A DNA stretch of 32,467 nt. Origin: Alphaproteobacteria bacterium. Lineage in GTDB: Bacteria > Pseudomonadota > Alphaproteobacteria > RF32 > CAG-239. Where the stretch lies: assembly GCA_017543835.1 (NCBI GenBank), contig JAFYFJ010000020.1, positions 100,027 to 132,493 of the forward strand, read 5' to 3'. A program made the translations under genes and the position numbers. Below the pieces are notes generated by a model. It was not told the DNA's origin, made no database searches, and saw nothing but the letters and a program-made list of their open reading frames with translations. Positions within the stretch are counted from its first letter, which is position 1, and every line of letters starts with the position of its first letter. Below, piece by piece: positions 7,953-14,866 of the stretch.

Positions 7953-8753
7953 TTATCTTCTGTCGCCGAAAATGCGCAACAAATACAAGAACAGGTTGAT
8001 AAAATCAAGATACAAGCTGAGCGCGCCCGAAATGGCAAACCGCGCCGTCATATCTCCCGAGCCGTCGCCGTAGTAATACATTTGCTTAATGCGTTGTGCG
8101 TCAAACGCCGTCAGACCGACGAAAATCGCAACGCCGATGTATGACAACGCCCAATACAGTGCCGGACTTTGCATCCAAATATTGACGATACTGGCGATAA
8201 TCAGCCCGATTAAACCCATAAACAGAAAACTGCCGATTTTGGTTAAATCACGATTCGTGGTATAGCCGTATAAGCTGAGTGCGCCGAAAGTTGCGGACGT
8301 AATCAGAAACACGCGGGTAATGGATGTTATCTGATAAACCATAAAAATCGAAGACAGCGATGCCCCCATCAGCGCCGAAAACAGCCAAAACGTGAACTGA
8401 ACCGCACCCAAACTTTTGTTAGCCGCAACATAATTAAAGCCGAAAATCAAAATCAGCGGTGCAAAAGTTACGAGCCAGCCGAGTCCCGTCATTTTCATAC
8501 CATAAGCTGTTTGCGTGTAGAGCATATTTGTTAAAGCCGACGACGAAGCAAACAAATACGCAACGAGCGCCGTCACGAGCAACCCCGCACCCATATAGTT
8601 AAACACCTTAATCATATATTGCCGCAAGCCCTGGTCAACATAAGTTTCGCTACCGTTCATAACTTCAACGGCCGGCTTGTGCTGATATTCTTGCACATCA
8701 ACTCCGCCGTCTTCAAAGGTAAAAAGCTGCGGTTTGTTTTGAGATTCGTTCAT
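7953..8753 (-). CDS. Bax inhibitor-1/YccA family membrane protein
   Basis: A 266-residue polytopic protein of the BI-1 (TMBIM, UPF0005) family; bacterial members such as YbhL/YccA interact with FtsH or act as pH-sensitive calcium leak channels. After a hydrophilic N-terminus of about 45 residues it has seven hydrophobic segments. Family features include the first segment YMGAGLLVTALVAYLFA, AQRIKQMYYYGDG between the last two segments, and FAISGALSLYLDFINLFLYL near the end, carrying the conserved Asp in YLDFIN. The start has a strong AAGGAGAG Shine-Dalgarno. A promoter is visible at 8787-8815. It probably forms a two-gene unit with the DUF3795 gene downstream. Confidence 0.93.
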   Translation of the reverse strand: MNESQNKPQLFTFEDGGVDVQEYQHKPAVEVMNGSETYVDQGLRQYMIKVFNYMGAGLLVTALVAYLFASSSALTNMLYTQTAYGMKMTGLGWLVTFAPLILIFGFNYVAANKSLGAVQFTFWLFSALMGASLSSIFMVYQITSITRVFLITSATFGALSLYGYTTNRDLTKIGSFLFMGLIGLIIASIVNIWMQSPALYWALSYIGVAIFVGLTAFDAQRIKQMYYYGDGSGDMTARFAISGALSLYLDFINLFLYLLRIFGDRR

Positions 8754-8786
8754 TTTACTCTCCTTATAAATAAAGTTTCTAAAAAG

Positions 8787-8815
8787 AATATAGGTATTTT
8801 CGAGTTAAAAATCAA
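8787..8815 (-). promoter_or_regulatory. Promoter of the BI-1 family gene
   Basis: On the minus strand TTGATT (8810-8815) and TATATT (8787-8792) with a 17-bp spacer, about 33 bp ahead of the start codon. Confidence 0.6.
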
Positions 8816-8873
8816 TAAATAATCTATACAAAGCGCAAAAATGTTGTTATAAAGCGTATGTAAAAAGGGGAAG

Positions 8874-9605
8874 ATGATGGTATACAGCGAGCGGTTTCAA
8901 CAATTTATCGAAATGTGGCGCAAAGATTTTGCGATTGAACGCAGTATGAACGAAAAGGTCTGCGTCGACCGCGACGGTAACCCGATTCCGTGGTATACTT
9001 ATCCGGCAATCGAATATATTTCGCAATTTGATTACAGCGCCAAAAAAGTGTTTGAATACGGCACCGGCTATTCGTCGATGTATTGGGCCAAACGCGCGCA
9101 AAAGGTTGTCAGTATTGAAGATAAGCCGGAGTGGTTCGAAAAGTTTAAGCAAGAATTTTCCGCACCGAATTGGCAAATGCGCTATTGCGACGAAAAAGAG
9201 GGCTATGAGGATACGATTTTTGCGGACGGCGAAAAATACGATGTTATTGCGATTGACGGCAAACGGCGTGCCGAATGTGCCGCGTGTGCCGTAAAAGCGC
9301 TTGCCGCCGGTGGTATGATAATTTTGGATGACAGCGACCGCGTGAATACCAGCTTGGAATATCAAAGCGCCGTTAAAAATCTGCGCGCGGCGAATTTGTT
9401 GCAGGTCGATTTTTACGGCTTTTGCCCGATGAACAATTACACCAAAGCCACCTCGATTTTCTTTGCTCGCGATTTTGATTTTGAATCGCGCTTTACGGTG
9501 CAACCGATAAACGGCTTGGGCAATATCTGGTCGATGAGCCGCCGCGAGCGCAAACAGTTTTTCAAAAAACAGGAATGGCCGCTCGAAGAAGATAAGCAAG
9601 ATTAA
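8874..9605 (+). CDS. Class I SAM-dependent methyltransferase-like protein
   Basis: A soluble protein of 243 residues with a Rossmann-like methyltransferase core. Motif I is VFEYGTGYSSMYWA (about residues 59-72), followed by VVSIEDKPEW with an acidic residue at the end of strand beta-2, and YDVIAIDGKRRAECA, then GGMIILDDSD. The D-G-K-R-R segment resembles O-methyltransferases and nucleotide-sugar or FkbM-like enzymes that act on small or glycan substrates; the substrate is unknown. Two adjacent ATGs at 8874 and 8877 follow a GGGGAAG Shine-Dalgarno; the second has better spacing. It is divergent from the BI-1 gene and is followed 50 bp later by the NlpD-like gene, without an evident shared function. 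Confidence 0.8.
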   Translation: MMVYSERFQQFIEMWRKDFAIERSMNEKVCVDRDGNPIPWYTYPAIEYISQFDYSAKKVFEYGTGYSSMYWAKRAQKVVSIEDKPEWFEKFKQEFSAPNWQMRYCDEKEGYEDTIFADGEKYDVIAIDGKRRAECAACAVKALAAGGMIILDDSDRVNTSLEYQSAVKNLRAANLLQVDFYGFCPMNNYTKATSIFFARDFDFESRFTVQPINGLGNIWSMSRRERKQFFKKQEWPLEEDKQD

Positions 9606-9654
9606 GCAAAAATAAACGATTATTTCGTATAATTATGCGAAAACGGAGATAAAT

Positions 9655-10506
9655 GTGAAAAAGTTTTGGCATATAGTGATAATGGTTTGCTTGCTGAGCG
9701 GGTGTGCTTCGCTGAATTGGTGGGGCGGTGCCGGCAACAAAATAACCGTGCAGAAAGGGGATACGCTTTACAGTATTTCCCGTCGCTACAATGTGCCGAT
9801 AAAAGATTTAATCAGTGCCAACCGGCTTTCGCCGCCATATACGCTGTATATCGGACAAACACTGGCTATGCCGGGCAAACAATATCATATTGTGCAACGC
9901 GGCGAAAGTTTATACAGTATTGCGCGGGCGCATAATGTTGATGTGGCAACACTCAGCCGCGTGAATAACCTGCAAACGCCGTATTCTTTGGCCATCGGAC
10001 AAAAACTTGTGCTGCCGGCAAGCGCAACCGCGGCGGCAACAACCGCAAGCCGACCGGCAACTCAGAGTATTTCCACGGCGCAAAAATATCAGCAAAATGC
10101 GGTGCCGACAACTCCGCCTGCCGCCAAGCGTAACAGCAAGTTTATGTGGCCGGTGCAGGGCACGGTTATCTCCGGATTCGGCAATTTGGGTAAAGGGCGC
10201 AAAAATGACGGCATCAACATCAAAGCCGCACTCGGCACCGAAGTTAAGGCGGCCGACGGCGGAACGGTGGCGTATGCCGGTAACGAGCTGAAGGGCTTCG
10301 GCAATTTAATCTTAATCAAACACAGTGACGGCTGGATAACCGCCTATGCCCATAACGATAAATTGTTTGTGCGCAAAGGGCAAAAAGTGGTGCGCGGCGA
10401 AAAAATCGCAACCGTGGGCAAAACCGGCGGCGTGACGACTCCGCAGTTGCATTTTGAAGTCCGAACCGGCAAAAAAGCGGTTAATCCGCGGCCGTATCTG
10501 CCGTAA
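9655..10506 (+). CDS. nlpD: NlpD-like lipoprotein: two LysM domains and a degenerate LytM (M23) domain
   Basis: Starts at a GTG preceded by CGGAG. A 283-residue lipoprotein: signal peptide with lipobox LSGC (Cys17), LysM 1 about residues 30-73 (ITVQKGDTLYSISRRYNV), LysM 2 about 77-121 (HIVQRGESLYSIARAHNV), a Thr/Ala linker, and an M23/LytM domain from about 163 to the end. The zinc ligands of active M23 enzymes appear lost: the HxGxD-type motif reads NDGIN and the final HxH reads QLHFEV. This matches E. coli NlpD and EnvC, which activate cell-wall amidases at the septum instead of cutting peptidoglycan. A TATAAT hexamer sits at 9628-9633. Naming as nlpD rests on domain layout and the degenerate site; the partner amidase is not in the window. 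Confidence 0.88.
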   Translation: MKKFWHIVIMVCLLSGCASLNWWGGAGNKITVQKGDTLYSISRRYNVPIKDLISANRLSPPYTLYIGQTLAMPGKQYHIVQRGESLYSIARAHNVDVATLSRVNNLQTPYSLAIGQKLVLPASATAAATTASRPATQSISTAQKYQQNAVPTTPPAAKRNSKFMWPVQGTVISGFGNLGKGRKNDGINIKAALGTEVKAADGGTVAYAGNELKGFGNLILIKHSDGWITAYAHNDKLFVRKGQKVVRGEKIATVGKTGGVTTPQLHFEVRTGKKAVNPRPYLP

Positions 10507-10584
10507 AAAGCGTTTGTGCAAAGCGCGCGGTTTATATTGCAAAAAAAAGTATTTATGCCTATACTCAATCCGAACGGAGATAAG

Positions 10585-11364
10585 ATGTCGGATATAGAAT
10601 CGATTATTGAGTGGTATTTGTTAAGCGGCGTAGAAGATTTTTGCGCCGACGAGCCGATGAATGCACTGCATACGGCCGATTCGCCGAAAACAATAAAGCC
10701 CGCGGCACCCGAAAATAATGCCGTGCGTCCGGCAATCACACCTCTTTCGCAAATTAATATGGCGGCTTGTCGCAACGCCGAAGAACTGTGCCGCAAAGCG
10801 CAGACACTCGATGATTTGAAGGCAATGGTCGAGAGTTTTGAAGGTTGCCCGCTCAAATTTTCAGCCAATTCCACCGTATTCGGATACGGCAATCCGCAAG
10901 CTGAAGTATTTATTATCGGTGAGGCGCCGGGGAGTGATGAAGACCGCGTGGGCGAGCCGTTTGTCGGCCGGAGCGGACAGTTGCTGACGAAAATGTTGCA
11001 AACTATCGGTTTGGACCGGCACGACTGCTATATTACCAATGTTTTGCCGTGGCGTCCGCCGGGGAACAGAACGCCGACCGACGAAGAAGTTGTGACTTGT
11101 TTGCCGTTTTTGAAAAAACAAATCGAATTGGTCAGCCCGAAAATTATTTTTATTTTGGGCCGAAGTGCCGCCAATACGCTTTTGGATAACAGCGAAAACA
11201 TATCGTCTTTGCGCGGACATTTTATCGATTATACCACCGAAACCGGCAAAGTTATCCCGACTTTATCGAGTTTTCACCCGGCATATCTGCTACGCACAAC
11301 ATCGCAAAAGGCAAAATCTTGGAGCGATTTGCTACGCTTAAAACGCAAGTTGGAAGAAATATAG
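10585..11364 (+). CDS. Uracil-DNA glycosylase, family 4-like
   Basis: DNA repair enzyme that removes uracil from DNA. The start at 10585 (MSDIESIIEWYL) has a CGGAG Shine-Dalgarno 6 nt upstream; the open frame from 10516 lacks one. The 259 residues comprise a variable N-terminal region of about 90 residues and the UDG core: GEAPGSDEDRVGEPFVGRSGQLL (motif A elements GEAPG and PFVGRSG), YITNVLPWRPPGNRTPT, PKIIFILGRSAANTLL and the late FHPAYLLR motif. The four-Cys iron-sulfur site described for thermophilic family 4 enzymes is incomplete here: only GCPL in the first cluster region, and Trp where a Cys precedes RPPGNR. Alphaproteobacterial relatives often share this Trp. It begins 78 bp after the nlpD-like gene. 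Confidence 0.88.
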   Translation: MSDIESIIEWYLLSGVEDFCADEPMNALHTADSPKTIKPAAPENNAVRPAITPLSQINMAACRNAEELCRKAQTLDDLKAMVESFEGCPLKFSANSTVFGYGNPQAEVFIIGEAPGSDEDRVGEPFVGRSGQLLTKMLQTIGLDRHDCYITNVLPWRPPGNRTPTDEEVVTCLPFLKKQIELVSPKIIFILGRSAANTLLDNSENISSLRGHFIDYTTETGKVIPTLSSFHPAYLLRTTSQKAKSWSDLLRLKRKLEEI

Positions 11365-11441
11365 CTTTTTTTTGAAAATTAAGAAAAATTAAAGAATAAG
11401 CGTTTATACTTTAACCAGATTTAACTCTTTGGAGAATAAAA

Positions 11442-12428
11442 ATGAAATTGATGAATAAATTTTTAGTATCTTGTGTTGTTTGCGGATTCGCTGTATTTGC
11501 CGTATCCGCTTCGTTTGCACGTCCGGCGGACAACAGCGCTGATTGCCCTGTTCAAGAAGACGGAAAACCGTTAGGCAGAATCGCAAGAATGGTTAAAGCA
11601 AAGGCAGAAAAACAAGCAAAAGCTAAGGCAAAAGCCGAGGCCGAAGCCGAAGAAAAAGAAAAAAAGGAAGTCGAGCCGACTTCTGAGGCCAATGCCATTA
11701 TTTTCAGAATCGAAGATATTAAACCGCAAAGAAACGAAAATGACTTGGTCGATAAGTGCACATTTATGGTGACCGTGTTTAACCGTATGGATAAAGAGGT
11801 TAAAGAAGCCAATTTGGACTTTATTTGGAAAGACAGCATTTCCGCAAAATATAAAATTCAAGATGACGATGTAAAAGCCGTGACCAAACCGAGCGAAGCC
11901 TTAACCGTTATTACCAAAGCGATTACTTTGGAGAACGTTCCGCCGCATCAACAAAAGAGTTTTGAATTTACGGTTGATACGGATAAATGCTTCTTGTTGC
12001 TCGACCAGCTCGAATATAAAGTTAACAGCTGTATTGCCGACGGCGACCAAATCGTGGTGCGCAACAACCGCAGAATCGGCACGGGCAGTTGTATGGGACG
12101 CTTTGACTACATCAACTCGAAGAATCCGGAATATTATTCCGAGTTCAAAGATGTGCCGGAAAGCGTTTTGCAACAACAAGCGGAAGAAGCTAAACAAGCC
12201 GAGCTCGCCGGTATTAAAGAGGCCTTTGAAACCGCGTTGGCGAACATAGAAGAAATTGACGAAGAACTCGATAAAATCGTCGAAATGCCTGAAGAGGAAG
12301 AAGACCTCGAAGACGAAGAAGATGAGGAAGAAGAGGAAGAAGACGTCAAAAAAGGTAAAAACAAAAACGCCCAAAACGCCAAGAATAACAAAAACAATAA
12401 GAATAAAAACAAAAATAAGAAAAAATAG
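11442..12428 (+). CDS. Exported protein of unknown function with acidic and basic low-complexity tail
   Basis: A 328-residue protein with GGAG Shine-Dalgarno and a clear signal peptide (hydrophobic about 7-24, cleavage near SASFA-RP). After it come a Lys/Ala/Glu-rich probable helix (about 45-80), a globular domain (about 85-215) with four or five cysteines, a second helical region (about 225-283), an acidic run at 284-301, and a Lys/Asn tail at 302-328. The globular domain is related to the next gene: both show C-x3-V-x-V-x-N, a hydrophobic strand ending in IW, and a pair of Cys around CF...VN.C. The coding strand is almost pure purine from about 12289 to the stop. It heads a two-gene operon. 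I recognise no family; location is presumably periplasmic. Confidence 0.82.
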   Translation: MKLMNKFLVSCVVCGFAVFAVSASFARPADNSADCPVQEDGKPLGRIARMVKAKAEKQAKAKAKAEAEAEEKEKKEVEPTSEANAIIFRIEDIKPQRNENDLVDKCTFMVTVFNRMDKEVKEANLDFIWKDSISAKYKIQDDDVKAVTKPSEALTVITKAITLENVPPHQQKSFEFTVDTDKCFLLLDQLEYKVNSCIADGDQIVVRNNRRIGTGSCMGRFDYINSKNPEYYSEFKDVPESVLQQQAEEAKQAELAGIKEAFETALANIEEIDEELDKIVEMPEEEEDLEDEEDEEEEEEDVKKGKNKNAQNAKNNKNNKNKNKNKKK

Positions 12429-12461
12429 AATCGGTGTCATATTATCAAAAACAAAGGATAT

Positions 12462-13115
12462 ATGAAAATGCGGATGATAACTTTGGCGCTTATGTTGTTT
12501 GTATTCGGGGTGCAAAACGCCGATGCGCAAACTTTTTCGCCGGACTTTGATGCGGATGCAAAGGTAACCGCACCGGCAAATGACGAACAGCCGGTTGCCG
12601 CTGATGCCGAAGACGCAGATGCGGAAGAGGACGACGAAAATGTTGCGGAAGATGATGACAAACCGTTTATTCCGGCGCACGTCAACATCGGCGGTAACGA
12701 AACCGCCGAAAAGGACTACAACAATTCCGACGGACGTGTTATCCAATACAAATATGTCAACGGCAAAATAGTGTTCGGTGACCCGGCAGACCGCAAAATC
12801 TTGGTGTTTGTCGACAACTATAAGGCCGAAAAAGGTATGGATGGAATTGTCAAATGCTCATTGCGTGTCTATGTGCTGAATGATTTGCTCGACCGTATCA
12901 ACAACTTGAGCTTCAAGCTGATATGGCCGGAAATCAGAACGTCAATTCAGATGAACAAAGTTAATCCGGGCGTCAGAACCTATAAGGATATTATGCTTTT
13001 GGGCGAAGGGTGCTTTTCTATGGATAAAACGCCGACAATCGAGGTTAATCGTTGTCGCGTCAAAGGTAAAAGTCAGGAACAATGCGCTCAGGCGATTCAT
13101 TGGTTTAAACAATAA
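12462..13115 (+). CDS. Exported protein of unknown function, paralogue of the preceding gene
   Basis: A 217-residue protein starting at ATG 12462 after an AAAGGA Shine-Dalgarno. The signal peptide covers about 1-22 (cleavage near ADA-QT). Next is an Asp/Glu/Ala-rich spacer (about 25-62) and a globular C-terminal domain (about 85-217) with KCSLRVYVLN, LSFKLIWPEI, GEGCFSMD and VNRCRVKGKSQEQCA. The spacing of Cys, VxN, IW and CF...VN.C matches the domain of the upstream protein, so these are diverged paralogues in one operon (33 bp apart). The acidic stretch is on the N-terminal side here and on the C-terminal side in the partner. A terminator follows at 13131-13167. No known family recognised. 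Confidence 0.82.
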   Translation: MKMRMITLALMLFVFGVQNADAQTFSPDFDADAKVTAPANDEQPVAADAEDADAEEDDENVAEDDDKPFIPAHVNIGGNETAEKDYNNSDGRVIQYKYVNGKIVFGDPADRKILVFVDNYKAEKGMDGIVKCSLRVYVLNDLLDRINNLSFKLIWPEIRTSIQMNKVNPGVRTYKDIMLLGEGCFSMDKTPTIEVNRCRVKGKSQEQCAQAIHWFKQ

Positions 13116-13130
13116 GTATTATGTCAAACA

Positions 13131-13167
13131 AAAAATCACCGGTAAATTAAATGCCGGTGATTTTTTT
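13131..13167. terminator. Bidirectional intrinsic terminator
   Basis: AAAAATCACCGG (13131-13142) and CCGGTGATTTTT (13154-13165) form a perfect 12-bp stem with an 11-nt loop; T's continue to 13167 and A's precede it, so it can act in both directions. It lies 15 nt after the exported-protein operon and 12 nt after the stop of the convergent HxlR gene. Confidence 0.92.
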
Positions 13168-13179
13168 ATAATCTTTTCT

Positions 13180-13536
13180 CTAGCCGAGTGACGGCAGCAA
13201 GTTCTTGACATTTTGGTTGTAGTATTCTTCCGCCCATTCACGCATCGAATCTAACACCGGCTTTAAGCTGTATCCTAAATTAGTAAGTGTATATTCGACT
13301 TTTGGCGGGATTTGCGCATAAACCGTGCGAATCAGAATACCTTTTTCTTCCAACGCGCGTAAATTTGCGGTCAGAACCTTCTGTGTGATGTCGCCAAGCT
13401 CTTTTTTGATTTCGCCAAAGCGTTTGGTGCCATCCATAAGTTCTTGAATAATCATAACTTTCCATCTGTCGCCCATTGTTTTGAGCGCCATTTCGACCAG
13501 ATTTTGCGGCATTTCAATCATGTTCTTTGCTCCCAA
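13180..13536 (-). CDS. HxlR family transcriptional regulator
   Basis: A 118-residue winged-helix regulator. Family features: MGDRWKVMIIQELMDGTKRFGE, then ITQKVLTANLRALEEKGIL (recognition helix) and the wing RTVYAQIPPKVEYTLTNLG, followed by a C-terminal helix with MREWAEEY. Many HxlR proteins sense redox or aldehydes through a Cys near the N-terminus (CPVE-type); this one has PQNLVEMAL there and no cysteine anywhere, so its signal must be different. It is likely dimeric and binds near its own promoter, which is visible at 13556-13584. Its target is unknown, since no gene is divergent from it with a shared promoter region other than itself. The first Met is taken; Met6 is an alternative. Confidence 0.93.
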   Translation of the reverse strand: MGAKNMIEMPQNLVEMALKTMGDRWKVMIIQELMDGTKRFGEIKKELGDITQKVLTANLRALEEKGILIRTVYAQIPPKVEYTLTNLGYSLKPVLDSMREWAEEYYNQNVKNLLPSLG

Positions 13537-13555
13537 AATATAAACCTACCCATTA

Positions 13556-13584
13556 TGAATATCACGCTCAAACGCATAATGCAA
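13556..13584 (-). promoter_or_regulatory. Promoter of the HxlR gene
   Basis: On the minus strand TTGCAT (13579-13584), 17-bp spacer, TATTCA (13556-13561), about 20 bp before the start codon. The -35 belongs to the CTTGCA type seen also at rpoZ, rubrerythrin and the two small-RNA genes. Confidence 0.6.
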
Positions 13585-13609
13585 GCATAAATGTTCAACT
13601 TTTCCCGAT

Positions 13610-13966
13610 TTATTCGCTCCAAGCATTCGGAATATGGCAAACCGACAACGGAAAAGTAATCAGAATCGCATCAAAGCGCAAGTCATAAACGGCATATTGC
13701 GGATTGTTTTTCAAAAAACTTTTGGCACCGCGAATCAGCCGTTGGCGTTGCATCGGTGTAATGGCGTAAGCGGCATTTTCGAGGGTTGTGCGTTGCTTGA
13801 CTTCCGCAAACACCAGAAGTTTTCCGCGTTTGGCGATAAAATCGATTTCGCCGGCGGTGGTGCCGCGGCCGGTAACATAATTTTGGGTTATGATGCGAAA
13901 ACCGTGCAGACGCATATAAGTCCGTGCCAGAAATTCGGCGAATTTTCCGCGCACATAGCTATTCAT
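13610..13966 (-). CDS. yraN: YraN family (UPF0102) nuclease-like protein
   Basis: A 118-residue protein with the UPF0102 fold related to Holliday-junction resolvase/endonuclease cores. Visible elements: GKFAEFLARTYMRLHGFRI, then GEIDFIAKRGKLLVFAEVKQR (the E-D-ExK-type nuclease signature) and ITPMQRQRLIRGAKSFL. Biochemical role is not established. It overlaps the end of rsmI by 8 bp in another frame, so the two are translationally coupled; rsmI-yraN is a conserved pair in Proteobacteria. Confidence 0.95.
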   Translation of the reverse strand: MNSYVRGKFAEFLARTYMRLHGFRIITQNYVTGRGTTAGEIDFIAKRGKLLVFAEVKQRTTLENAAYAITPMQRQRLIRGAKSFLKNNPQYAVYDLRFDAILITFPLSVCHIPNAWSE

Positions 13967-14792
13967 TTTTAAGCTCCAGCGCTAAGGCATAAACATCGTT
14001 TTTGTTCAGTTTATATTGTTCGCAAATTTCTTTAACCGCCGTTTTGAGCGATGTTTCGCGCAAACGTTTTTGCAAAATGCCGCGCACATCTTCAAGCGAA
14101 TATTCGGCAGCGGTTGGCGGCGCAATCATTACCACAAATTCGCCGCGCGGCTCGTTGTCGGCAAAGGCGGCAAGCACTTCGGCAAAACTGTCGCTGATAA
14201 CTTCTTCATACATTTTGGTTAATTCGCGGGCAACGGCAACTTCGCGCGCCCCGAAAACAGACGCGGCTTGTTCAAGTGTTTTCAACAAACGCGGCGCGGT
14301 TTCATAAAAAACAAGCGTCGTATCAATGTTTTTCAGCTCATTAAATAAGTCAGCGCGTGCTTTGTCTTTGTTGGGAATAAATCCGGCAAACATAAAACGA
14401 TTGGTCGGCAACCCCGAAAGCTGCAACGCCGTAATAACGGCACATGCACCCGGAATTGCGGTCACATATATACTTTGCTCTCGACACTTGCGCACTAATT
14501 TGTAGCCGGGGTCGGAAATCAGCGGCGAGCCGGCGTCGGAAACGAGCGCAACGGCCGAGCCGGCATTGATTAAATCAATGAGCCCCTGTGCCTGTTTTTC
14601 TTCGGAGTGGTCTTCGTATTTGATGAATTTTTTATCGAGCGAAAGCCCTAAAAGCGAAAACAATTTTTTTGCCATACGCGTGTCTTCGGCGGCAATGACA
14701 TCGGCTTCGCGTAGAACATCGAGCGCACGCGCCGAAATATCCTGTAAATTACCGATTGGTGTCGCGATGATATAGAGTCCGTTTCTTAACAT
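13959..14792 (-). CDS. rsmI: 16S rRNA (cytidine1402-2'-O)-methyltransferase RsmI
   Basis: SAM-dependent enzyme of the tetrapyrrole-methylase fold that 2'-O-methylates C1402 in the decoding centre. The 277 residues have the usual length and motifs: LYIIATPIGNLQDISARAL at the start, VIAAEDTRMAKKLF, ALVSDAGSPLISDPGYKLV, IPGACAVITALQLSGLPTNRF and ARELTKMYEE. The C-terminal helical segment (about 230-277) is typical. It is divergent from the LpoA-like gene. Confidence 0.97.
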   Translation of the reverse strand: MLRNGLYIIATPIGNLQDISARALDVLREADVIAAEDTRMAKKLFSLLGLSLDKKFIKYEDHSEEKQAQGLIDLINAGSAVALVSDAGSPLISDPGYKLVRKCREQSIYVTAIPGACAVITALQLSGLPTNRFMFAGFIPNKDKARADLFNELKNIDTTLVFYETAPRLLKTLEQAASVFGAREVAVARELTKMYEEVISDSFAEVLAAFADNEPRGEFVVMIAPPTAAEYSLEDVRGILQKRLRETSLKTAVKEICEQYKLNKNDVYALALELKNE

Positions 14793-14866
14793 TTTATTAA
14801 ACTTTAGCTTTACAAAAAGATTATTTGGAATTATTGATATTATATTGTTTGATATTTTGAGGAAAA

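Noticed and set aside
8847-9599. 250-codon minus-strand frame over the methyltransferase
   Set aside because: Antisense shadow; the plus-strand frame has methyltransferase motifs and a strong Shine-Dalgarno.
11901-12746. 281-codon minus-strand frame rich in Phe and Val
   Set aside because: Arises from the purine-rich coding strand of the exported-protein genes read in antisense.
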